A DNA stretch of 64,000 nucleotides from Varroa destructor (Eukaryota; Arthropoda; Arachnida; Mesostigmata; Varroidae): NCBI RefSeq assembly GCF_002443255.2, contig NW_019211455.1:10263959-10327958 (forward strand), read 5' to 3'. Positions 55,121-64,000 of this stretch are shown here, piece by piece (the stretch's first letter is position 1; every line of letters begins with the position of its first letter). The notes below the pieces were generated by a model that saw only the letters and a list, made by a program, of their open reading frames with translations, did no database searches and was not told the DNA's origin. The translations under genes and the position numbers were made by a program.

Positions 55121-57378
55121 ACTGGGATGTACTGTATTGTGGATGTGCAGATGCAGTACAGCTGGAATAAGAAAGCATCTTTCCAAAAGAAAGATACTTT
55201 CTTTTTATACGATCATCTCGCCTATACAAATTATAATTTTTAGTTTTTCTATCGACATTTAATTAGACCAATACAATCACAAACGTCTTAAATATTATGT
55301 GATCGATGTAATGATTAAGTAAAAATAATTATGTCTCAGCTATGTTTTACAGTATATACAATATATCTGGGAATATATATTTTCTCTTACATTTGTTCCA
55401 GTAGACAACATTAGCTAAACGGAAATGAGTACACAGAAAAGTTAGCTATAAATGGAGGTGCTCGTATGCTGTTATTTTATTATTCTTATTAATATTATAT
55501 ATAAGTTATATAAACGCCTTCTTATTACAATAAATCTCGATCTATAATATTATATTTCTCTGTTGTATTCTATACTATTAGTTTTTTTTTTTATCTATAC
55601 CTCGTTTACTTTTTCTGCTTTATCTTTATTTATCTTTTTTCCTTATCATATTTCTCCCGCCGTCTAGTATTTTTTAGTCTTTCGACCAACTCGCTCGTTC
55701 TTATACTAACGAATTATTATCTTTGGTTATTTTTGTATGTTATTATTTTTATATTATTTTTTCCATATGTTGTTGTTATTGTTATTTTCGCCCTTGGTTT
55801 TACGACTCCCCTCTGGGCAGAAAACACGCTTACCTTTTACGTCCTCACACTCGCCGTCCGTGTTTTCCAATACAAATGCTGTGTGTTTTCCTCTAACCCA
55901 CCTGTCATGATCTTTCCGGTTGGTCACGGTTCTTTTTCGTTTACGAAATCTCGTTCAGAGAAATACTTGGCTATTGAGTTTTCCCAATTTTAGGTGTAAC
56001 TGCCGCGCGTATATTTATTTCAATTGTGAAAATTTTTTCCCATGTGTCTATGCCTGTTACGGGTCGTTGCTGGTTCGCATTCATTGTGGTATATTATGTC
56101 TATGCTAGAGTGATCGCATAGTGAAATAATTATGGTGCGCTTGCGGTGTAATTATGTATCGTAAACGACCTGCAGGTGGATGAGGGGTCCCTGCTCTTTT
56201 GTTAATGGCTGGAGTCTTCTTCACCCAAAAATGAACATCCATAGCGTTACGTTGCTTCGTTACTACAGCGATATATTTCAGTTTTGGTGTCATTTTCGGC
56301 CATCTAGTGCGTCTATAGTCAATTAGTCAGACGACACGGTACACGATATCTTTCTCTATTTGTTATACAATTTTTTCCTTACCCCATCCTATTTCTGACA
56401 CCGGTCTTCTCTAGTTGTGGTACGCTTGGTCTCCTCCAGGTGATGTCGTTGTGGTACGCTCATATCGCGTCGTATCCTTTAAATCGCCTTTGGAGATGTG
56501 AGACCGAACATTAACACAGGCACATGTATACTTCAGTTTTTTTTTCAAGTGTTCCCCGTCCTCAACCCCATCTATTTCTAGCTTCCCTCTAAATTCACAC
56601 ACAGAAAGCTCACATTATGCATTGGCCCTCTCAAGGTGTTTATCTCGGTAACTCACAACTGCACCCACGCACATTTTAGACCCACACCGTATAAGTGAAA
56701 GTTTATACGTTTTCTCTTTTGCATTGTATCGTGCTGCACATCTTTTCTTTCAACATTAGTTTAATGTTGATTATTGATAATAATGCTATCAGTATGACAA
56801 ATTTCTCGCTATGCGTGATTTTTCCCGTATAAGTCGTTCAACGTAGTCTGTACGCCTGAACGTTATCTGTACCTACCTACCTACCTACCTACCTAAGTTT
56901 ATTTTTTCATTCTGTCACATTCTCACATCAAAGACAAAATGCAATGCTAGATTGCTTCACCATAGGGATCGAGTGGTGGTGGAAGCCGCATGACTGATGC
57001 AAGCGAATACATACAGGGGGAGCAGAACGTGAAGTATATACGACTCGATGTATGATCAAAGATCAATGTAATTTGTAACGTATGCCATGTCCATGTATAC
57101 ATTGAACAAAAAAAGCATATCTTCGCGGTTAGTACATAATGGACAACGACGAAAGTGAACTTCACTTAGCCGTTATAATATCTAGTTATTATAATAATAG
57201 TTCTTCACGAAGGAGAGCCTTTGAGAGAACGTCAAAGAGAACTTGATACGCGCGTTCGGTTAATTTCATCTTAACAGGATTTTACCAGCACCAGTTCGGC
57301 TACCAGCAAAATTTATCTCGCTTATCTTATAATAACTAATAATATAATAAATGCTGTGACGGTCAGTCCAGGGGAATA
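55121..57378. other. 2.3 kb without a supported gene
   Basis: T-rich around 55570-55800, producing artificial Phe/Val-rich frames. (ACCT)6 at 56871-56894. Confidence 0.45.
56871..56894. repeat. (ACCT)6 tetranucleotide repeat
   Basis: Six perfect ACCT units. Confidence 0.95.
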
Positions 57379-57708
57379 ATGATTGCGTCTATTGATTATG
57401 AACAGTGTTCCTCCTCATTAGCCATTCATAGTTTTCGCTTAATTGGATTTTTTTTTGACGTCCTTGGATTTCAAGTCCCTATTACAGTACGCTGCTCTGG
57501 CTGTTATGCTGCAAAGAAAGGCGGGTGTGTGCTTTCATTCTGCCAATCGCTTCTATTGCTTTCTTTCTCAAATTCCCTAATTCCTTGGAGTACGGGCAAT
57601 TCATGCCCGTCAAGAGGTACCTCTGAGGGGCGCAATTTAACATGTATTGACAGCGATATTAAAACTCATACAATCGCCATTAGGTATGCTCCTCGTCCCG
57701 CTCGTTAA
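57379..57708 (+). CDS. ATG-initiated 109-residue ORF, unknown protein
   Basis: ATG at 57379 with A at -3 (GAATAATGATT). Starts MIASIDYEQCSSSLAIHSFR, contains a Phe run from T9, several Cys (CSGCYAAKKGGC) and ends in a basic RPAR at TAA. The C-x2-C...C pattern is not a known finger. A GAG|GTACCT donor lies inside. Chance is a reasonable explanation. Confidence 0.2.
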   Translation: MIASIDYEQCSSSLAIHSFRLIGFFFDVLGFQVPITVRCSGCYAAKKGGCVLSFCQSLLLLSFSNSLIPWSTGNSCPSRGTSEGRNLTCIDSDIKTHTIAIRYAPRPAR

Positions 57709-58159
57709 CGTATTCCTTCATTGCTAAAGGGGTGTTTGGTCCAAAAAACCCGGGCTCGCCGGGCAATTACCAGCTTTTGTAGAACAACAGCTACAGGCGC
57801 CAGCTGTTGAACTGGATGCGTGCAAACACGATGTGCTTCATTCTTTTTTGTCTAACGAATGATTTTCTACTCTAATTCTTCTGTCAAAAAAACAGTACTT
57901 CTAATTCTTAGCGTATTACAAATGCGGGCATCCAGTGTCACTTTTTTTCCAAAGAACTTGCTGATCTGCTCATTAGTCAGGTTGACTCTACCACCCAAAT
58001 GCTTTACATTTTTTTTAGAATTTCAATAACTTCTGAAACAAAAGGTAACGTTGTAACTGACCTTCTCATTTTTTGCTGTTTCTGTTTCTAGACTTTGTAT
58101 TAGAAAACAATTGCCCTTCCGCTGACGGCCCTCGTTAGCAAGCTAACTTGTCTTGTCAG
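57709..58159. other. no supported gene
   Basis: Ends in the acceptor CTTGTCTTGTCAG used by the next candidate. Confidence 0.4.
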
Positions 58160-58356
58160 CTAGCAGGGAAACTGTTGGACGGAGCAGAACGATACTTGAT
58201 TCAGCCTTTTCACACGTAGACTTCGTCGTCGTCTCACAAAATGAACAGTCCTTGGGAGGTGGACGTTTCCCGCCAACTATCGAGGCCGCCTTAGCATGGT
58301 CGTCGAATGACGCCAGCCTGCGCAGCTTCTGTCCTAGCAATAAAAGCTTAACTCTA
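58160..58356 (+). CDS. candidate exon 1 of a two-exon model
   Basis: Acceptor TAACTTGTCTTGTCAG ends at 58159. Two leading bases, then 65 codons in phase: SRETVGRSRTILDSAFSHVD, a Val-rich strand, a Gly/Pro turn, to CTA at 58356. The donor GTGATT is weak. The same frame meets a single TGA at 58369-58371 and then stays open a further 112 codons. The minus strand is also open here (58143-58379). Confidence 0.28.
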
Positions 58357-58437
58357 GTGATTATACGTTGATTGGACAATGAATCGCTCCTTGAACCGTC
58401 TCGTCTTTTTTTTGTGCCTAATACGCTATCCTTTGAG

Positions 58438-58703
58438 AACGTCTCTTTTCCGGATCTCGCTCGCGTTCAACCGTGTGAGAGCCCTTGCACACGTCAGTTT
58501 ATAGAAAAAAAAAAAGAAAGAGCAGGAATAGTGGGCCGGAATTTGAGCATGCCAAATTGTTATGAAGGAATAAGGAGGGGAAAGGCTGTCGAAAATTATA
58601 TTGAATACCCTTCGATATTTCATAGAAACTATTGTTCATGGGAGTTGACGATATGTTTTCCAGATTCAAATGGGCAGCCCGTCCTTCGACAAGCCTTTGT
58701 GCG
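58438..58703 (+). CDS. candidate exon 2 of a two-exon model
   Basis: Entered at TTTGAG (58437) after a T-rich tract (CGTCTTTTTTTTGTGCC), in phase with 58160-58356 across an 81-bp intron that removes the only in-frame stop. Eighty-eight codons run to donor GTGCG|GTGAGA at 58704. It includes NVSFPDLARVQPCESPCTRQ, a Lys run from A11 and, near the end, HRNYCSWELTICFPDSNGQP. A second acceptor (CACACGTCAG) lies inside in the same frame. Family unknown. Confidence 0.3.
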
Positions 58704-59517
58704 GTGAGAACTAGATTTATCGTTGAAAGTCGTTGATTTGGGCTGTCCGAACATATCTGAAAGGATGCGCGTGTTTGCACTACTGAAAGTATCGGAAAAA
58801 AGAAGAAAATATTAAAATAGATTTCTACTGAGCGGATAATTGTGCTGCATTAATATAGTAGAAATAAACAACCTGTTTCGTTGATGATCTCAGTCGCTAT
58901 GCTGAACAACTAATTGCCAAAGACCATGACGACAGGAACTAGTTTACATGATCGGTATTAAGGTTCTGCCAGAGCATCTTCTAATTCATTGCACAGATGT
59001 GTTTCTTTGTTACACCAAGCAACCGTTTTCAACAGCGACCCCTGTTGTCGGATCATCATCATCATCGTCCGCTCAATTGAGCTGCTATATAATACCTATT
59101 TATTGAGATGTACACGACTATTTGGTCATTATTACACAATTGAGGGAACAACATACGCGTGCCTAGGGAAGCAGCTATACGATAATAGCTTAGAAGTTTT
59201 ATCTCGCTGCTAACTACGATTCGTGAGGTATCGAGTATTACTATCCACAAGTCTTTATCGCATCGAGCTGAATACAGGTATTCGTCATATAAATTGTGGC
59301 AATAGTAACGATATTATTAATCTGAGACCTGTAACGTGCAGTCGTTCATGATGACGATAACAGTAACTCGCTATTAAGATCATTCAAGTCGGAGAGCGCG
59401 CTGGCCCCGCCCGAGGCGTGGGCATTCGAACATGAAAAGCACTAAGATTTCGAAATAATCGTGTTCATTATTATTGTTACATCAGCGTTATTACTAGCGG
59501 TAGGTGTGCGAACGGTA

Positions 59518-59520
<3 letters not shown>
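58704..59520. other. no supported gene
   Basis: Short (ATC)n run at about 59050-59067. Minus frame 58499-58780 is a shadow of the candidate above. Confidence 0.45.

Positions 59521-59582
<62 letters not shown>
59521..59582. repeat. compound (CT)19(AT)12 microsatellite
   Basis: Nineteen CT units pass directly into twelve AT units with no interruption, a clean compound repeat probably born by a C-to-A change at one end followed by slippage. Confidence 0.97.
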
Positions 59583-62114
59583 CGTACAACAGCGGTAAGC
59601 AATTCTTGCGATTTTCTATATTTGCATACAGTTAATCAATGTCTCTTTGTCTCTACGCGCTATTACCTCGTAACATGCGAATTCTGTCGCTGTTAGCTTT
59701 CTATGAACCGTCATGAAAATACTAATAAGGATAAACCCCTCATTCGCCGCCATATGTACGCTCGCCTATGTACGGAATAGTATTTAGTAAATAGCGCGTT
59801 CGCAAGCGTTCTGTCCTACGCGCTGCACCGTCAAATGACAACAACATCGCTAGTATTAGTCATCGCGGTAAAACAATAGTCGATAGCTATAAACCTTACT
59901 ATTACAGAGAAACATATGTAAGCATGTGTAGATTCAATAACTTCGGCCAACAGGAAATGTCAAATCTCCACTAGCGTCATACGCATATTATATAACTCTT
60001 ATTATGAAATGTTTATACACAATAGCCGAAAAAAGCATATATATGTATGTATGTATGTATGTTATGTAAGCTTTGTTAGAGGCACTATTCGGAAAAGCTT
60101 GATTCGAAATAGCTGGCAAATGCCGTCGCCCTAAGGCCCTATTCGTTGCTCTCTATGCTTGATTCGCCCAAAATGTAATAACGTCAATTTGTCTCGTTAA
60201 GCAAGACGCATCGAGCCACGAATCCGGTTAGACAAGCACACGTTCTCGTACATACGTCCGCATAATGTGAGCCTCCATATTTATACTAGAATGAAATGCG
60301 AGTAGGCAAATTCTGCCGGTTATTGCCATTTAGGTACACAAGCACAAGTGGGCCTGAATCATGTCACACTGTAAATTGCTACCAACTGAATATCAATGGT
60401 AGTGCTGAGTTTAGATAACAATGATAATAGTTATCATCAAAAGGGGCGCGATGGTATAATTAATCGGAGAAGTACTGTTTACTTGCTAGGGATAGAATCA
60501 TCGAAATTCTTCATACGAAGGTCTATTTTCATCGCACGGCCGGCGACATACTGAAATAATTCGTTTCTAACTAACTAGCAAATGATCCATAGGCGAGGCC
60601 TTACTGCTACGGCGCTTTCGCTGTCCCCTTGCGACAACGTTTGATAGCCACCGATTTTCAATTGTGCTTTTTGAACACTGCATACGCCGTACAAAAATTC
60701 AGTGAGTATTTTTAAAGTCTCGCAGCTAGAGAGGGTGTGCAAGGCTTTCTAATAACATTGGTGCCCGGAAATGGATAGATCAAGTCGTTTATCAAGGCTC
60801 AATGATATTTCGATACGTTTAACAATTGACTAGTAAAAGAATACACAAGCGACGACCTACTTGAATTTAACATAGGAACAAATCCAATAGTCAGATCTGT
60901 AAGAAGCGTATTATTGGCTATAGTAAATGTTGCAACATGAACATGCGAGATGGAGTAAAATTATCCTCCCACACATATTGAATCAGTAAGACCGAAATCG
61001 CTCGTCACGTAAATCGGATCGCATTATCTCAATTTACCACTGTCCACCGCCCTCCTTAGACGGTCCTATAGTCTCTATATTAGGTACACTCATAAATACA
61101 TTTCCAGTTAAGGATGTGATGTCCTCATTGGTTAAACGCGAGTCTGGACATGCGAAAGGGGTTCCTTCGTGGCCTACTTATGTTGTGCTATAACTGTTTC
61201 CATTTGTAGGGGTTTAAAATCGTAGTTCTTCGCTCGTATGACAGTTGCATCTCGTTTGTTTTACGTTTGAGTAGCAGTTTCATTATTCCGGGATACGTGT
61301 GTAGCAATTCCAGAATAGAGGAACAAACAGGCCGACATTGATCTCCGCACATACGCGATCGCCGTCAAATTGTCATCGAAAATTAATGATTTCACATCCC
61401 CTCGTTTTGTGCTATCATTTTTATTGAAGCTTCGCTAACCGCAATTATTAGGATCGTCCGAAGAAGATGAAGAGCTGCAGATATTTATTCTCTTTCACGA
61501 TTTCAAAATAGACTTAAATAAATAGCATATATTCCCGTTTCCTACAAGTTGACAATTTACGCCTTGCTGGTAACAGCTTAACCATCCAGTATGCGTGAGA
61601 TCGATTTACTCGGACATTGTGTCACAGCGTATTAGCAGACGACCCGTGGGGCTTCCTTGCGGGCGCTTTTCTTCATTTACCCTTAATAACCATCTACACG
61701 GTACTTTTATACACTATCGTACGTTGCTTCATCATCACGTCCCGTTAATTCCCCCGCTCCCCCAAAAACATTAAGCGGCAAGAAGATTTTAACTAGTAAT
61801 GTTTCGCCGTCATCAGTCTAACCATCGTCGCGGTCTTATCCGGACTATTCATTCTGGGGCCATCTATGTTAATCTGCTTTCATCATGCATCGACATCGGG
61901 AGCGAGTTATGATTCGCTCGAGCGCTGTTATTAATTGTTTATTTCACCATTTTTTTTATTTGTCCGTGCTAGTCTACGATAGTCCTTGGCTCCTCGTCGT
62001 GTCGACGACTTCATTCGTCAAAGGGGAAGCTTCAGACGCAGACTTTGTATTTGTGAACTCTTTTGTTAATTTTTAATACGGGTCACCGCTATCACCGCAC
62101 CGCTTCTGGCTATT
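59583..62114. other. 2.5 kb without a supported gene
   Basis: Contains (TATG)5 at about 60043-60062. Only one frame (61885-62076) exceeds 60 codons, and it has no support. Confidence 0.5.
60043..60062. repeat. (TATG)5 repeat
   Basis: Five TATG units preceded by a short AT run. Confidence 0.9.
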
Positions 62115-62136
62115 CTCTCTCTCTCTCTCTCTCTCT
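62115..62136. repeat. (CT)11 microsatellite
   Basis: Eleven uninterrupted CT units. Confidence 0.95.
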
Positions 62137-62706
62137 CTGTCGAATATATGGAATTAATTTTTGGTGCTAAATGGCTACCACTCTGTATTTACTGCTTGCT
62201 TTTAGTTTTTCGTAAGAGGTGGGCGAATTCTCTAGGGCGACACTGCGGCTGGATTTGCAACTATTTGACTATCGCGAACAGATAATTTTCTATTAGTAAC
62301 TACATTTTTATTGGTTATTGATTGATATAGAAGTTAATTATGAGTGTAATAAGTAGGTTTATTAGCTAATGGCTAGACCCATTAGCGATCGTGCGAATAT
62401 GCATTTCTAAACGAAGACGTCCTGCTCGCATTTTGCTGATGTTATCTGCTATAAGTCTTGAGGGACTTTTGTGTTTTCTGCGACGAATTGTTTGTTTTGG
62501 TTGCAACCATCGCGTCATTGTTTGTTATGTCGCCAATGTATCCTGTCACAAAGAAGCATAGTTTCGCAGGTCATGTCACATCTCTGAAGGCTTTCAATTC
62601 GATTTCACGTTTTTATTCTGGTACTGGGAGCCAAAAGCGATTGTTATGTGTATATCTATTACGTTGTTTTGTGCCCATGCTTTCCCACAGAAGCCCCGAA
62701 AATGGA

Positions 62707-62710
<4 letters not shown>

Positions 62711-62765
<55 letters not shown>
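62711..62765. repeat. (AT)27 microsatellite
   Basis: Fifty-five bases of perfect AT, the longest dinucleotide run in the window. Confidence 0.97.
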
Positions 62766-62769
<4 letters not shown>

Positions 62770-62869
62770 GATATTGTTTCCGTTCTCGATCCTCTGTGTT
62801 GATGTTCTTAACCTCTAATCTTATTGTCATAATGTTGCTTGTTGTGTGAATATCTTCACTTCATCCTTG

Positions 62870-62891
62870 ATATATATATATATATATATAT
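62870..62891. repeat. (AT)11 microsatellite
   Basis: Twenty-two bases of perfect AT, only about 105 bases from the (AT)27 run. Confidence 0.95.
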
Positions 62892-63684
62892 CCTTCATTT
62901 GCCGTCTGGAGTTCAATAGTTTTACAATATCTCTAGATGGGTTTGCTGTGCGTACAGGCTCGTCCAGCTGGACCAGTTTGGACGTGATCGGTTCAATCGG
63001 CCTTTTCGTTCTTATCGATGTTGATAGCAACATGTTATTTTACTAGTTCGTTATTTACGCATGTATCTTCTAATTTTCGATAGTTTTATAGGTATCCGTA
63101 TGTTTAATTGCATGCAGAGTGAAGAAAATTACCACTAAATAGATCATTCCAGTAATCTTTGAGTAACCACGAACGCAGAATATCTTGTAGCTATGTTTTT
63201 GTTTTATAGTGTTTCCACCTTGCTATAGTATGTGATTTCGTTTTATTTTCTGGTATATTGTCACTAATTGATTAGTAAACGTGATACATTGTTTACTGGC
63301 AACTTCGATTTTACTTACGCGCAACTTTTTTCTTTTTCCTCCTAGACATCTTACCCCTTGTTTGTAAATTTATGAATTGCGACTTGTCTTAGTGTAATGC
63401 AATAATAACAGTTATAACTATCAATAAAAACAATGGAAATAATGAGAATTAGAGGAGTAGATGTTCCTGTTCGCTGCATATTTAACAAATCATTATATAA
63501 TCCTCGTTGCATAGTCTCCCATCGGTTTTTTGGTTTTGTTGTCCGCCTATTTTTCATCTGTGTTGTACTGTGCCGTTCTCGATCACTTAGAATATAGCGA
63601 TATTTGTGAAGTCATGGCGTTTACTCAGCGTTGGCTTTCCTAATGGGTTTACCTGTATTTTCGTTTGTATGATCATTACAATTT

Positions 63685-63954
63685 CTACGAAGACCATTGG
63701 CCTCTTCTATTGTTATTATTGTTTTTACTGCTGCTGTTGTCGTGATTGATATCGACGCTGGCCTCGTCCTCCACAACACCTTGCGTCATCGCACCAACTA
63801 AAACGTTACGTATACAGACAGAGTTGTTGGATTGCTTAGCCATGTAAGCGGTTGTTGTTGTTGTTGTTGTTGGCGGCAGGATGTCGATATACAGAATCCC
63901 AAAGCTGGGTTCCAGCGCACTTGTTGCATGTAACCAACAATAGCTAAGTAGCAT
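63685..63954 (-). CDS. ATG-initiated 89-residue ORF with Thr and Asn runs
   Basis: Minus strand. It starts MLLSYCWLHATSALEPSFGI, has a Thr run coded by (ACA)n at 63850-63872, then MAKQSNNSVCIRNVLVGAMT (whose ATG is followed by G at +4), then an acidic segment and an Asn/Ser run (SSSKNNNNN) before RRGQWSS and TAG. Amino-acid runs of this type are common in arthropod and other invertebrate proteins, and here two different triplet repeats keep the same frame, which is mild evidence for coding. The first residues could be a short hydrophobic leader. Family unknown. Confidence 0.27.
   Translation of the reverse strand: MLLSYCWLHATSALEPSFGILYIDILPPTTTTTTTAYMAKQSNNSVCIRNVLVGAMTQGVVEDEASVDINHDNSSSKNNNNNRRGQWSS
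63850..63872. repeat. (GTT)n trinucleotide repeat
   Basis: About seven GTT units on the plus strand, read as a Thr run in the minus-strand ORF. Confidence 0.93.
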
Positions 63955-64000
63955 TGACTGTGAAGCTTTATGGACAGCTGCAGTAGTTCTCTACTAGTTC

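Larger units (their letters stand above)
62137..63684. other. no supported gene; AT microsatellites
   Basis: Apart from the two AT repeats nothing is supported. The Tyr-Ile-rich frames across them (62458-63046, both strands) are repeat artefacts. Confidence 0.5.

Noticed and set aside
55733..55993. Phe/Val-rich ORF resembling membrane helices
   Set aside because: It lies in a T-rich stretch with no start context or donor; hydrophobicity is expected from T-rich codons.
62458..63046. Tyr-Ile-rich ORFs on both strands
   Set aside because: Direct translation of the (AT)27 and (AT)11 microsatellites.

Overview
This window reads as nuclear DNA of a eukaryote, most likely an invertebrate. By eye it is about 60% A+T. 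CpG does not look depleted, which hints at little germline methylation. It carries AT, CT, ACCT, TATG and GTT microsatellites plus long homopolymers, including C22-A-C22. I see no bacterial operon structure, ribosome-binding sites, rRNA, convincing tRNA, CRISPR array or recognisable transposon protein. A compact-TE arthropod such as a mite would fit, but that is a guess; no gene gives a phylogenetic marker.

Coding content is the main uncertainty. The longest open frame is 174 codons and runs through a TA repeat and a T17 tract. At this base composition roughly one codon in 18 is a stop, so 100- to 130-codon open frames are expected by chance several times in 64 kb on six frames. No translation matched a family I know. 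Coding entries are therefore candidate exons or ORFs, ranked by splice-site quality, start context, phase agreement and polyadenylation signals. Their confidences are low on purpose and no gene symbols are given.

Layout. 0-12 kb: mostly non-coding, with terminal-exon-like segments at 511-628, 3379-3483 and 11949-12048, and a minus-strand exon at 4499-4578. 12.8-19.5 kb: mostly featureless. 19.5-20.9 kb: minus-strand candidates in a GC-richer patch. 27-30.5 kb: a second GC-richer patch with candidates on both strands (28314-28733 plus, 29797-29975 minus, 30444-30542 plus). 31.8-34.9 kb: several short AT-rich exon-like segments. 35.96-36.00 kb: the C22-A-C22 tract. 38.4-43.5 kb: a start-exon candidate at 38438, a 130-residue minus-strand ORF at 40814-41206 and a two-exon plus-strand model at 42793-43428. 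47.67-48.72 kb: the densest cluster of long open frames, alternating between strands. 51.8-58.7 kb: exon-like segments at 51873 and 54970, and a two-exon model at 58160-58703. 59.5-63.9 kb: microsatellite-rich, ending in a minus-strand ORF with Thr and Asn runs.

Because the candidates share no recognised function, I cannot say how they work together. The simplest reading is intergenic or long-intron DNA with a few scattered exons. RNA-seq or a protein search against related genomes would settle it quickly.
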